From Hanleya hanleyi (taxonomy: Eukaryota; Mollusca; Polyplacophora; Lepidopleurida; Hanleyidae): a DNA stretch of 64,000 bases. Location: NCBI GenBank assembly GCA_036873755.1, contig JAVTVY010018780.1, positions 1-64,000 of the forward strand, in the 5' to 3' direction. Position 1 is the stretch's first letter. Every line of letters starts with the position of its first letter. A program made the translations under genes and the position numbers. Of the stretch, positions 23,410-34,096 are shown piece by piece. The notes beneath the pieces are model-generated. The model ran no database searches. It was not told where the DNA came from and worked only from the letters and a program-made list of their open reading frames with translations.

Positions 23410-23527
23410 TTTCAATGATGCCGGCAAGACATCATGATGTTTCAAAAATATCAAATCCGTATCGCTGATCAGTATTCTTAATCCATAATATTCGTTGTAA
23501 AGTCGTCATCTAAAGAATGATGTATCT
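23410..23527 (-). mobile_element. PLE tail fragment inside array copy 1
   Basis: A reverse-oriented internal piece of the PLE 3' tail, from the TTTTCAATGATGCCGGCAAG segment to ATGTATCTCAGTCA. It lacks the terminus. It sits where copies 2 and 3 continue from GATATTCAACTAGAATCGG, so it replaced or displaced array sequence. Confidence 0.8.
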
Positions 23528-24439
23528 CAGTCAATGCTTCTCAGTAAAAGCCCGTATAGGGCTCCTCATCTGTACAGACAATTACACCGTGATTTACAAA
23601 CATTATCCATTCATTCATCAACTAGCTATACGAATGCGTGCATGTTTGGTGTGGATTTCTCCTATTTCCCTTGCAATTATTCAAATTGTCCGGCTTAAAA
23701 GATGTATCAACCCAAACTCCATCCTATTAGTGCAGTGCGCACTTGCCCCTCCATTTAATTCCCGGTTGTTGCCAGAAATACACCGAATCATCTTGTAGAA
23801 ATAGCCTTCGGCACGTGTATTTGTTATGTATTTATATACCGGTAAGTATATGTTATGCATGAACTAGAGTACATGCGACATGACACGGCATTAAAATAAC
23901 GCTGACATTAAACGAGCTTATCGAACAAAACATTGATATTTATTTGATTATATGTAATGACAGAGATTATTAGCTGAAATTTTGAGCTTCCCTAAGGATT
24001 ATTGAACGTTAAATTAGGTTAAGATGTTCAAAGTCTGGCTCCTTTGATTATAATCACCAGTGTTATATGGAAAATGTCTCCGATTATTATATATTACATA
24101 CTATAATGAAGATGTTCAATACAACAGATCCAGGAATGGCGAAATGTGTACCCATCAACCAATCTAAAATATAAAATACTTCAAAATACGACAACATACT
24201 TCTCAGCATCAATACTTTACGGTCTCACACAAGAAAGACGCAGTAAATGTTAGAACAGACTTGCAGATATATTAAAGTTAAGGTATATCCAGCAATCACA
24301 ATCCATATCCTTGAACTGCTGTTATAGCATAGACATGACGTATTACAGACGTATGAAAGGGTGTGGCAGAGAGATGCATGAGACACAAGCAGCGTAAATG
24401 TAGGGCCTGCAATACACAGGAGCGCGATTGAGCTCCAAT

Positions 24440-24560
24440 TCAAACAAGGAGCAAATAAGGTCAAAGAGTAACAGACTGGTCAAAGAGGAGCAACAAAGTA
24501 CAACAAGAGCAAACGAGATCAGAGAGGAGCAAGATCAAGAACAAAATCCTAATCAAGTTA
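24440..24560. repeat. Imperfect 18-20-bp minisatellite (left arm)
   Basis: Repeats of GGTCAAAGAGGAGCAAACAA-like words. The same motif in reverse is at 33570-33860, and matching pairs occur in array copies 2 (36165-36260; 42130-42440) and 3 (46580-46680; 50095-50380). Confidence 0.75.
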
Positions 24561-25489
24561 TAGGTTCTGGAGTAAAATCGTTTTGGGTTCAAGGACTCGT
24601 TAAATCAGAATCAAGTGTGTAATCGCCATGTTTTATCACGTGATAATTTGTAACGACTCATGAACCGTCTTTCATCACATGCGAGTTCGACATAATGAGT
24701 AAGAATAAGCATAACCGTTACATTTTTATGACCGAACCAGTGAAAACGAACACTATACAGCCATGTATTTACTTCGATGTTATTGGGAGGAAGGCCATCA
24801 AATTCAGTTTTGAGTATAAATACCATACCGTTACTAGTGACGTAGAAATGACATCATAGAAACCAGAGGCAAACTTATATAATCAACAGTTGAAAGTTGG
24901 TGATACCCCCAACAATTCTATAATTTCCACTATGAAGATAGGAAGGGAGGAATCAATTTTATTTACAGTAAACAACACAGAACAAAGAATGCAAAATCAT
25001 TAGACCGTAAAAAATATGCTTTGTAATACAGTACAACATTTCAACATATCGTAAATACATCACGTATCATATTTGGTATTTTTCATACATATATACATTT
25101 AAAAATCTTTTGAATATTAACAAACTATTTATTCCTTGAAGAAAAAAATCCAATCGTGCATTCGAAATCATGACTATCCAAATCGTATTCCCCACATTTT
25201 CTTGAATAACCCTTTCTCTGTCTGATACTCCGCCTGATAGCATCCACATAGTTATTATTAGTCGCACGTTGAAGATGACATGCTGTCTTCAAAATTTCGT
25301 TTTAAATATAGTTTTTAATCTCATGACAAATGATCACGTTATTAACACACTGTTGACGTCTTTGACTTCTTTGATTTCGCCAGATTCATCATCATAACCC
25401 TGTTTTACATACTGTTGCCTCCTCTCATCGATAGGCTCATCATATTTCTCCATCATAGAATTTGCAAGTATATCTTTCTAGACATTATA

Positions 25490-25650
25490 TTCGATATATC
25501 TCTGCGTATTAGTAGACTGATCTATCTCTCCAGGATGTATCTTTTTTCATAACCACTCTCATCATTTGAAGAGTATTTTGTTTACGTTGACCCATTCTAA
25601 CCATATCCATGATCTGGTTCAGTCCTTGTTGGGGGTGATCCCTTTTGAAA
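25490..25650 (-). pseudogene. Inverted copy of small basic-acidic frame (left arm)
   Basis: On the minus strand this matches the plus-strand frame at 26698 and 48994: a CATGGATATGGTTAGAATGG start region, then a CTACTCTTCAGATGATGAG-like acidic segment, then ACATCCTGGAGAG. The frame is disturbed. It shows that the inverted arms reach past non-coding sequence into a gene. Confidence 0.5.
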
Positions 25651-25994
25651 CAAGATGGGATAGACCTCGTACATATTCCATCTCCAACAACTTGTATGGC
25701 GTGTTGATGTAACACAGTGTACATGGACGGTGCACATGGACGATGTACATGATCTGCATTCGTGCACATCCATAAAAGACAAGCATAGTCGTCTGACAAC
25801 AATTTAGTGATGACCTACAAGCATTAGCGTCACCAACTATAGCTCATATGTGATATATGTTCTAACATATTAAGCAGACCACACAGTTTACGAAGACATA
25901 TGGAATCAATACATTTTGATCTAACTGTATGTCAAAAACATAGTATTCCCAAACAAATCTAAATGCTAAGAAACAAGTACGCCATCCATCTACG

Positions 25995-26455
25995 ATGAAA
26001 TACGCGGGACCCACTGGGAGTGGGAAGACCGTGTGGATAGAGAAGTTATGATGAATATTTGGTAACTATGTAGAACCTCTTTCGCAGGGAATTATGGCAT
26101 GTTGATTGCTAAATGTCATTCCATATTGGGGGATATGGTAATTGCCAGTCCGTATTCGAGAATGCGAGTCTGGCGATGTACAGTTCTTCAATGATATAGG
26201 CATGCATAAGGGGTTGTCGAATACTTCAACCCCGGTGAAGGAAATCTGATAATAGTGGACGATCTTATGTCAGTGGCTGAGCAGGATACGCGAATTTCAG
26301 ACTTTTGTTTACCAAAGCATCACACCATGGCAACGTGTCTGGTATTTACGTAACACAAAAAGTATTTTGTCATGGATATCGTGAAACATAAAATGTCATG
26401 ATTAGGTCGTCGTATTTATCCCCAACGACGCAACTACTTTATGAAAATTTATGAA
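25995..26455 (+). pseudogene. Polinton/adintovirus-type packaging ATPase (FtsK/HerA family), decayed
   Basis: From ATG 25995 the Walker A motif GPTGSGKT is encoded at 26007-26030. Walker B, NLIIVDDLM, lies at 26243-26269 in another frame. The family block after it, with FTKASHHGN, starts near 26308 in the third frame. This combination (P-loop, VDDLM/IDDxM, LFTKxSHHxN then a TQ block) is characteristic of the packaging ATPase of Polintons and adintoviruses, which pumps DNA into capsids (family knowledge). Stops follow the P-loop within 10 codons, and at least two frameshifts separate the motifs. It is a dead copy, and I describe only its motifs. The related copy at 48405-48770 has lost Walker A. 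Confidence 0.85.
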
Positions 26456-26697
26456 TTGGAGCGATATGCATGAAAATCGATTTATGGGTATTTATTGATC
26501 AACCTTAAACGGAAAGTTAAGGAATATCACAGGCTGAACACAAATGTACCCCATGGTGTTCGTTAGCAACACATAAACAGTGGGACACTGAACAAGATGA
26601 TACAGTACAAGTAGTACAATTTAGCGACGGACTATATACTATGTCTACCCAAACTGCATTCAAACGAGATGAGCCTTAAAAGGGACCGAGTCAGATC

Positions 26698-26975
26698 ATG
26701 AATATGAATGGAATGCGTCGACGTAAAATAAACTACTCTTCAGGTGAGTTATTATTAAGAAACCATTCATCCTAGAGAGTTAGATCTGCCTACAAATATT
26801 CACATATTTGTCAAATATAATGTCTGGAGAGATATGTTGGGGTTCTATAAAGGATGAATATGGTGAAGTCATCGATGAGCAAAATCAACGAATCTAATGT
26901 GGAGCTATATTCTAGAAACGAGAAAGAGACTACGTCAAAAGTTCTATCATCACTGGATCAATTGTCATGAGATGA
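26698..26975 (+). pseudogene. Small conserved frame downstream of the ATPase (copy 1)
   Basis: ATG 26698 starts MNMNGMRRRKINYSS, then the frame breaks at a GTGAG insertion. The intact version is at 48994-49152. A second stretch from about 26858 encodes a short acidic-polar peptide. Function unknown; perhaps a structural or DNA-binding Polinton product, going only by position next to the ATPase. Confidence 0.4.
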
Positions 26976-27055
26976 AAAATGATTGTATCTATGACCATTT
27001 TGAGGGCAGCCAGTGAGCTTCAACGTGTAAGCAATATTAAATATGAAGAAACTAT

Positions 27056-27677
27056 TGTCATGGTATTGTAGTCTATTATTAGACAGGATGATTCTAGAAT
27101 ATATGATGCGGTCTTGTTTACGTGGATTAATCACTTCGATCTTTCTAGAAGATTATTGTAAATTGTATCTAGGCCAGATGATGAAGTGATGCATATTCGA
27201 GAGGCTTTTTGATTTGGTGGAATGTACTGGAATGCCGCATAAAGTATAAATAGCGTAAAACAGAGTTATTCGGGGGAAATTCAAACTGGCTTTATGTGGG
27301 TGCGTTATACTTACTATGTTAACTTTGCTGCGGACTGTTTACTCCTGTGAATTAACTTTTGGCTGCTGTGTAATCTACGTGATTGAACTGTCGAAAATTG
27401 AACTTCTACTGGGGCTCTGAACAACCGAGCAATGTTGGACTATCAAAATACGGAAAGTGATTTGTGCACGTCGGTACGGACAGTGAAAAGATTTGTGCAC
27501 ATCAACACGGACCGTGAAGTATACACCGGTATAGCATTGGACAGTAAGACTATATTTCACATTTATTTGTTTTATTGATCTTACTTAATTTGTATATGAT
27601 TTTAGTATTGTGAACAAATATTTGATTGTTAATCTTTGACTTCACGCATTTTCTGTTATCGTAAATTTGACGTAACA
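27056..27677 (+). repeat. 5' LTR of Gmr1-like element
   Basis: 622 bp, TGTCATGGTATTG...TTTGACGTAACA. TATAAATA lies at 27245-27252. The position that reads AATAAA in the 3' LTR reads AACAAA here (27612-27617). Confidence 0.9.
27245..27252 (+). promoter_or_regulatory. LTR TATA box
   Basis: TATAAATA in the context AAAGTATAAATAGCG, repeated in the 3' LTR at 32394-32401 and in the second copy near 40988. It is a likely core promoter of the retrotransposon. Confidence 0.7.
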
Positions 27678-27682
27678 GAAAT

Positions 27683-27700
27683 TGGGGGCTCGCACGCGAG
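27683..27700 (+). other. Primer-binding site, probably tRNA-Pro
   Basis: TGGGGGCTCGCACGCGAG begins 5 bases after the 5' LTR. Its first ten bases equal the tRNA-Pro primer-binding site known from murine leukaemia virus, and later bases diverge. Assignment to tRNA-Pro is an inference from the 3' acceptor end. Confidence 0.65.
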
Positions 27701-27809
27701 GTTTGTTTACATTCTAGCTGCCAGCTGATCAGCTTTGCCACATAGTTCTAAATTGATACAGCTTTGATACATTGTCTAAATTTGTGAAGTCAGGGAGTAC
27801 GCTATCAAC

Positions 27810-28600
27810 ATGTCATTTGAACCAGCACAGTTTGCTACAGAGCCTAGTCAGGATGTATTTAACGAACTACGCAAAGAGATTTGTTCGCGCTGTGTAAATT
27901 CCTACAAATTAAAGTTAAAACGTCTTGGAGAAAGCAAGAAATTAAGAGACTCATTATTAAACAATTTGTTAGCAAACAACTTTGGGATGAAAGTGATTTT
28001 GATTTAACTGAGGAAACAGCTGATGATTTGGAAATAAAGAAATTAGAATTGCAAAATCAGCTGGAATTGAAGAAATTAGAATTAGAAAGAGAGGAAAGAG
28101 AGAAAGAGAAAGAAAGACAGTTGCAGTTAGGGAGTGAAAAGTTAGAAAAAGACAAGAGAATTAGAGAAAGGGAAGAAAGGAAGTTCCAGTTAGAAATGAA
28201 GCATATGGAATTACAGTCGCAAACAAGTCCTCCTGCACATACACCTGTACAATCACAATCAAGATTTGATGCGGCTCGTCAAATACGTCTCGTCCCACCA
28301 TTTCAAAAAGAAGCTGATCAATATTTTCTGCATTTTGACAAAATTGCTGAAAATTTAAACTGGCCAAAAGAAAATTGGAGTTTACTTCTTCAAGGTGTTT
28401 TGATCGGAAAGGCAAGGGATATTTACACTCAATTGACGGTAGAGCATGCATCAAATTATGATATAATGAAGGATTTAATCCTTAAAGGTTATGAATTAGT
28501 TCCTGAAGCCTATAGACAAAAGTTTCGTAGTTGTGAAAAAGAAAACTCTCAGACTCATGTAGAATTTGCTCCTTCAAAAGAACAGCTATTTGATAGGTAG
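27810..28600 (+). pseudogene. Gag with coiled coil and SCAN-like capsid region (frameshifted)
   Basis: ATG 27810 begins MSFEPAQFATEPSQDVFNEL. The frame shifts near 27990 into one that continues to 28598. A long Glu/Lys/Leu coiled coil (28020-28210) precedes PPFQKEADQYFLHFDKIA, WPKENWSLLLQGVLIGKA and KGYELVPEAYRQKFRSCEK. That last part resembles the vertebrate SCAN domain, which is thought to derive from the Gag of a Gmr1-like element (established knowledge). The capsid region would self-assemble, while the upstream part would act in matrix-like roles (inference). Confidence 0.8.
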
Positions 28601-28870
28601 TGTGCTTCGGTTAAAATTGACAACAACTTTGAAAGCCTTAGATAGCTTATGCTGGTAGAGGAATTTAATGTATCCATGGTGATATTAGAACATTTCCAAC
28701 ACTAGATCAAGCAGCACGATTTGCTGACGAATACGCTCTGACACAAATTATCATTTGTCGATGCTGTTAAGCCAAGTTCATTCCAGTCTAATATCTCCGG
28801 TAACAAACCCAGTTCTTTCTCAGGGCCTAAAACTTTTAACCCCAGTTATAAAGGTCAAAGGTGAAACACA

Positions 28871-29404
28871 ATGTCTCAGTCACCCACTTTTAACACTCAA
28901 ACTAAATCTCCCGTTTGCAATTATTGTAAGAAGGCGGGCCATTTAATGGCTAATTGTTTTAAATTGAAAAGAAAACAACAAGATCAAGCCTTTCAAAAGC
29001 CCAGCGGTTTCATCACTTCAAGATCTTTACCCAAGCAGGTTAGTGACGTTCATAGTGTATATGACGTTAAGATGGCCAGGGACACTGCTCCTATTAGTTC
29101 TATCAAGGATAAGGTTGACAGTTTTTCCAATTCTGTTATGGAGATTTTTGAACCATTTATCCACAATGGTTTTGTGTCACTTTCAAGTGATTTTTCTAAT
29201 GCTACTCCTGTGAAGATTTTGCGAGACACGGGCGCATCCAAGTCTCTTTTGTTGGCAGATATTTTGCCGTTTTCTGACTCTTCATCAGCAGGCAGTAATG
29301 TCCTGATTAAAGGGGTAGATTCTGGGAATTATACACCCGTTCACAGCTGGTTAATGAACAGCATAGTGACAAGCACATTTCCAAGTTGTTTGACAGGGCA
29401 GTAG
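28871..29404 (+). pseudogene. Gag zinc knuckle plus aspartic protease (truncated)
   Basis: The frame contains CNYCKKAGHLMANC (C-x2-C-x4-H-x4-C nucleocapsid knuckle) from 28916, a linker, and LRDTGASKSLL with the protease active-site DTGA at 29225-29236. The protease is cut short: after about 50 residues the sequence jumps to the integrase leader. The flap and second half of the protease are missing, so it could not process the polyprotein. 28601-28870 is degraded Gag with stops in all frames. Confidence 0.85.
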
Positions 29405-30560
29405 ATGAGTATGATGTAACTCAAGAGCCTGTGTGTTACTTTTGTAAGAATGGTGTTCTGATGCGCAAATGGCGACCGCCAGATGTGTCACCTGGTAATG
29501 AGTGGGCAGTTAAGTATCAGATTGTAGTACCAAATTCATATCGTTCAGATATCCTCAGACTAGCCCATGAAACACCTCTTGCAGGCCATTTAGGTGTTAA
29601 TAAAACATATTACAAAATTCTAAATCATTTCCATTGGCCAAATTTAAAGAAAGATGTTACGGAATTTTGTAAGTCATGCCACACATGTCAAATGGTAGAA
29701 AAACCAAACCATACCAAAGGCCCCTATACAACCAATCCCTGCAATTGAGGAAGCATTTGGTAGGGTGATTATAGATTGTGTTAGTCCATTACCAAAAACA
29801 AAGTCTGGCAATCAATACATGTTAGCAATCATGTGTGCTTCAACCAGGTTCTCTGAGGCCATTCCTTTACGGAATATTAGGGCAAAAACTATTGTTAAGG
29901 TTTTAGTTAAATTTTTCACACTTGTCGGCCTGCCTCAGTCTGTTCAGGGATCCAATTTCATGTCAGGAATCTTTCAACAAGTCATGCATGAATTGGGAAT
30001 AAAGCAGTAAAAATAATCTGCATACCACCCAGAAAGGCAAGGCGCATTAGAAAGATTTCACCAGACATTAAAGAACATGATTAGGACTTATTGTTTTCAC
30101 ACTGAGAAAGACTGGGATGAAGGCATACATTTGTTATTGTTTGCTGTTAGAGGGTCTGTACAAGAGTCTTTAGGCTTCGGTCCATTTGAATTAGTCTTTG
30201 GTCATACAGTTAGATGACCACTTAAACTGCTGAAGGAAAAGTTACTAGACAGTGATCATGACTCATGTAGTCTCTTACAATATGTGTCTGAATTTCGCAC
30301 CAGGTTGACTAAAGCACGTGATTTTGCCATGTCAAATTTAAAGTCAGCACAAACATGTATGAAAATAACCTATGATAAACATACCCGTAAACGAAGTTTC
30401 AAACCTGGTGAGAAGACACTGTCTCTTCTGCCTATTCCTGGTAATCCACTTAATGCTAGATAGTATGGTCCTTATGTCATTGAAAAGAAATTAAGTGACC
30501 TTAATTATGTAATTCAGACTCCTGACAGGCGTAAACACCAACAGTTATGTCATGTAAATA
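29386..30560 (+). pseudogene. Integrase, located upstream of RT (decayed)
   Basis: 29386-29748 holds the zinc-binding HHCC domain (LAHETPLAGHLG and CKSCHTCQ). The catalytic core follows in a new frame with IDCVSPLPKTKSG (first Asp). The second-Asp block reads SVQGSNFMSG, where an SDQ triplet expected in the family is missing, so that Asp is deleted. A stop at 30008 precedes LERFHQTLKNMIRTYC, which keeps the catalytic Glu. The GPY motif (YGPYVIEKK) comes after a TAG near 30461. It sits before RT, the diagnostic feature of this lineage. Confidence 0.85.
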
Positions 30561-30703
30561 TGTTAAAGTTATACATAGACAGAGATAGCACTGACAGTAC
30601 TGTACGTCCTGTAAGTGTAGTTAGTTCTGACCCTGATAATAATGAAACTTGTGAAGAGCCCATGACAGCGGCGAAATTATAGAACTCTGACATTCTACTT
30701 AAT

Positions 30704-31645
30704 TTGGATTCCAAGTTGTGTCATCTTGAACCAGCACGTCAGGAAGAACTTCGAACTCTGCTCAGTCAATATGAACATTTGTTTCCCGACATTCCTACTC
30801 GAACTGATAAAATTTCACATGACGCCAATGTCGGAGATTCTAATCCAGTGAAGCAGCACCCATATCGTTTGAATCCCATTAAACAAAACTACCTGAAAAA
30901 AGAGATTCAGTATTTATTGGACAATGACTTCACTGAACCAAGTTATAGTAACTGGAGTTCACCTTGTATCCTCGATCCAAAGCCAGATGGCAGTTACAGG
31001 ATGTGTACGGACTATAGAAAGGTGAACACATTGAACAAAACAGACACATCCCCTATTCCACGCATTGACGATTGCATTGATAAAGTGGGAAGTGCCAAGT
31101 TCGTGTCAAAGTTTGATCTTCTGAAAGGATTTTGCCAAGTTCCACTGACAGATCGTGCGAAGGAGATATCAACATTCGTCACTCCGGAGAGTCTGTTCCA
31201 ATACAAAGTTACGCCATTTGGAATGAAAAATTCTCCGGCCACGTTCCAGCGTCTCGTCAGCTGTGTGACTTCTGGTTTGGAAGGACGTGAGACTTACATT
31301 GATGACGTCATTGTCTACAGCGATACATGGGAAGATCATCTACAAAGAATTTGCGCACTATTCAATCGGCTAAGTTACGCTGAGCTGACAGTCAACCCCT
31401 TGGAAAAAAGTGAATTTGGACATTCACTTGTGACATTTTTGGGACATGTTGTAGGTCAGGGTCAAGTAAAACCTGTAGATGCTAAGGTTAGTGCTATCGC
31501 GCTATTTCCAAGACCAACATGTAAGAGACCACTGATGCGTTTCTTGGGTATGGCTGGTTACTACAGAAAATTTTGTCCAAATTTTTCAGATATTACTGAG
31601 CCTTTAACTCTTAGGAAAGAGGGTAATTTTTGTTTAGACCGATGA
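30704..31645 (+). CDS. Ty3/gypsy reverse transcriptase (open frame)
   Basis: The frame is open over 313 codons. It shows WSSPCILDPKPDGSYRMC, DYRKVNTLNKTDTSPIPRID, FDLLKGFCQVPL (first Asp), VTPFGMKNSPATFQRL, and the active site YIDDVIVYSD. The connection block FLGMAGYYRKFCPNFS follows. All polymerase catalytic Asp residues are present. The frame stops at the RNase H boundary by frameshift (TLRKEGNFCLDR), and a stop upstream at 30678 separates it from integrase. ATG 30704 is only the first Met of the open stretch; the product would normally be part of a Pol polyprotein. Confidence 0.9.
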   Translation: MDSKLCHLEPARQEELRTLLSQYEHLFPDIPTRTDKISHDANVGDSNPVKQHPYRLNPIKQNYLKKEIQYLLDNDFTEPSYSNWSSPCILDPKPDGSYRMCTDYRKVNTLNKTDTSPIPRIDDCIDKVGSAKFVSKFDLLKGFCQVPLTDRAKEISTFVTPESLFQYKVTPFGMKNSPATFQRLVSCVTSGLEGRETYIDDVIVYSDTWEDHLQRICALFNRLSYAELTVNPLEKSEFGHSLVTFLGHVVGQGQVKPVDAKVSAIALFPRPTCKRPLMRFLGMAGYYRKFCPNFSDITEPLTLRKEGNFCLDR

Positions 31646-32091
31646 ATGTGAATCAGCTTTTGAAAACCTGAAAGCCATACTCAAGAGCGCGCCAGTTCTT
31701 TCAGCACCAGATTTTGATTCACCTTTTAAACTGGCTGTAGATGCTAGTGATGTTGCTTGCTGGTGCCGTTTTGTTACAAGAATGTATAGATTGTGTAGAT
31801 CACCCAATATGTTATTTTTCACGTAAATTTGATATCAGAGAAATTATTCTACAATTGAGAAAGAAAGTTTGGCAATGATATTGGCTTTACAACATTTTGA
31901 TGTTTATGTTACTTCTTAATCGTTGCCAATTACTGTATTCAGTGATCACAATCCACTTGTTTTCATAAGTCATATGAAAAACAAAAATCAAAGATTGTTG
32001 GGATGGAGTTTGGTGTTACAAGAATACAATAATGAAATCACATATTAAGGGCAAGGACAATTTGATGGCTGATTGTTTGTCTCGCATATAA
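31640..32091 (+). pseudogene. RNase H, C-terminal domain of Pol (broken)
   Basis: In shifting frames: FENLKAILKSAPVLSAPDF, AVDASD (first Asp), YSTIEKESLAMILALQHF (Glu), VFSDHNPLVFI (second Asp) and a final DNLMADCLSRI-like end before TAA at 32089-32091. Only 114 bases separate this end from the 3' LTR, so no integrase can follow RNase H. Confidence 0.85.
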
Positions 32092-32193
32092 TGTACATAT
32101 GTTTGTCAACATTTTTGCTGTTGTAATATAGATTTTTTTTGCAATAATGTTCTGAATTATCAAGAAAGTTCCAAGTTTGAAACTTTCTTTTTT

Positions 32194-32205
32194 GAAGAGG
32201 GAGAG
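32194..32205 (+). other. Polypurine tract
   Basis: GAAGAGGGAGAG directly abuts the 3' LTR. The second copy reads GAAGAGGGGGAG at 40789-40800. It is the expected plus-strand primer for reverse transcription. Confidence 0.8.
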
Positions 32206-32835
32206 TGTCATGGTATTGTAGTCTATTATTAGACAGGATACTTCTAGAATACATGACGCGGGCTTGTTTACGTGGATTAATCACTTCGATCTTCTAGAAG
32301 ATTATTGTAAATTGTATCTAGGCCAGATGATGAAGTGATGCATATTCGAGAGGCTTCCTGATTTGGTGGAATGTACTGGAATGCCGCATAAAGTATAAAT
32401 AGCGTAACACTCAGTTATTCGGGGGAATTCAAACTGGCTTTATGTGGGTGCGTTATACTTGTTATGTTACCTTTGCTGCGGACTGTATACTCCTGTGAAT
32501 TAACTTTTGGCTGCTGTGTAATCTACGTGATTGAACTGTCGGAAATTGGACTTTAACTGGGACTCTAAACAATCGAGCAGTGTTGGACTATCAAAATACG
32601 GAAAAGTGATTTGTGCACGTCGACACGGACTGTGAAAAGATTTGTGCACGTCAACACGGATTGTGAAGTATATACTGGTATAGCATTGGACAGTAAGACT
32701 ATATTTCACATTTATTTGTTGTATTGACCTTAATTTGTATATGATTTTAGTATTGTGAATAAATATTTGATTGTTAATCTTTGACTTCACACATTTTCTG
32801 TTACGTTTTTCTGTTATCGTAAATTTGACGTAACA
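32206..32835 (+). repeat. 3' LTR of Gmr1-like element
   Basis: 630 bp, with TATAAATA at 32394-32401 and a polyadenylation signal AATAAA at 32758-32763. It is followed by the CTAT target duplication. Confidence 0.9.
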
Positions 32836-33790
32836 CTATAGAACAGGGCATCAAACAGAGAAATTGAGGGGTGGGGAATACGACGCCGAGAGTGATGATT
32901 TGGAAACTTGAATGGATTTTTTCCGTAAAGAATAAATGAATGCCACGTTTTATAGTAGGAGGAGGAAATCCAAATATGCAATGTCTTTATATTTACATAG
33001 ATGAAAATTTTGTACTGCGTCTGATTAATTAATAAAACATGTTATTACGAAATTAATGAGTTTGCATTCTTTGCTTCATGTTGCTCACTTTCAATAGAGT
33101 TAATTCCTGTTCTCTATGCTCATTATGGAGAGTATAGAATTATTGGAGCTTTTAAAAATTCTCCAATGTTGAATTCCGGGTTGATGCCAATTCTACGTCA
33201 CCAGTATGTTAACTTAATAGCCTTTGTCTTAAGATGATTGATTACGATAGCTTGAAAATAATATTGCTAAGTCGCGCATGCGCGTTATAGTCATCATATT
33301 CAAAATTGAATTATCTCCCCGTATTGTCATCCACTCAATAGTACCCAAGTAAATTCATGGTTGTATAGTGTACGTTCACACTGCTATGTCGATTTGAATG
33401 GAATGGTTATGCTGAATCCTTCCCACTATAGATCCAATCCTCACGTGATCCAACATGGCCCATGATTCTTTACAAATGATCGCGTGATAAAACATGGCGA
33501 TTACATGTTAATTCTAATTGGACGAGTCCTTAAACTTTAACCGCATTTCCTCCAGCACCTGTAAACTTACCTTGATCTTGTTCCCCCTTGACCTTGCTTG
33601 CTCATCTTTGACCTTGTTCTCTCTTCTTTGAACCTGTTTACACCTCTTTTACCCTGCGTGCTCTTCCTTTTCCTTGTCTGTTAATTTTTTGACCATGTGT
33701 GATTTGAACTTTTCTGTTCCTTTTTGACCTTGTCTGCCCCTGTTTGACCTTGTTTGCTTCTCCTCTAAAACTCCCGAGCATGTACACTGA

Positions 33791-34096
33791 TCATGATTGT
33801 GATCTTTCCCTCCTAGGCCTTGTTTGCTTCTCTTCGATCATGTTTTTTCTCTTTGACCTTGTGAACTGCTCTCCAAAAAGATAGCTTCCCCTGTTGCACA
33901 TCAGCTGAGTAAACCTCCCATGGCACAACCGTGTGGCCATGCTGTACAAGTAGGTGTTCCAATTGGTGAAATTATGATACCGGAATCTGAATTCAAAACA
34001 TGTTGTTTCGCAATAACGGTCTTGCTTGTAAGCTACCAACTCCTTGGATGATGCTGCAAAAGGATGCAAATACAGGTAGCGTACAAAGAACCCCAC
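33791..34096 (-). other. Open frame of unknown meaning in the right arm flank
   Basis: 101 codons, with GFFVRYLYLHPFAASSKELV and YKQDRYCETTCFEFRF. Copy 2 keeps a related open frame (42366-42665). Copy 3 (about 50560-50380) has stops. Its end runs through the minisatellite. Nothing recognisable. Conservation may only reflect recent duplication. Confidence 0.25.

Larger units (their letters stand above)
24425..25800. repeat. Left inverted arm of array copy 1
   Basis: The reverse complement of this region aligns with 26640-27055 plus 32836-33860. Matching landmarks are the GAGCAAACAAGGTCAAAG-type minisatellite, CGCCATGTTTTATCACG, CACTATACA.CCATG, CAAAGAATGCAAA.TCATTA, GGGGAATACGA and TCATG.ATATGG. 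The arms are diverged, about 1.4 kb long, and surround the ATPase region. Long terminal inverted repeats are a Polinton feature (family knowledge), although these run into coding-like sequence. Confidence 0.75.
27056..32835 (+). mobile_element. Full-length Gmr1-like Ty3/gypsy LTR retrotransposon
   Basis: LTRs at 27056-27677 and 32206-32835 start TG and end CA, and the element is flanked by CTAT at 27052-27055 and 32836-32839. Array copy 3 shows the empty site at 49347. Internal order is Gag (coiled coil, SCAN-like region, zinc knuckle), protease, integrase, RT, RNase H. Integrase before RT is the Copia-type order found within Ty3/gypsy only in the Gmr1 lineage (established knowledge). All genes carry stops, frameshifts or deletions, and the two LTRs differ at many positions, so the copy is old and inactive. 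Confidence 0.9.
26640..33860. repeat. Right inverted arm of array copy 1 (interrupted by Gmr1)
   Basis: Counterpart of 24425-25800 in opposite orientation. The LTR retrotransposon 27056-32835 sits inside it. Outward it passes TTTACAAATGATCGCGTGAT and the GACCTTGTTTGCTC minisatellite. Confidence 0.75.

Noticed and set aside
27990..28010. Programmed frameshift in Gag
   Set aside because: The neighbouring genes carry many lesions and no slippery site is evident, so simple decay is the better explanation.
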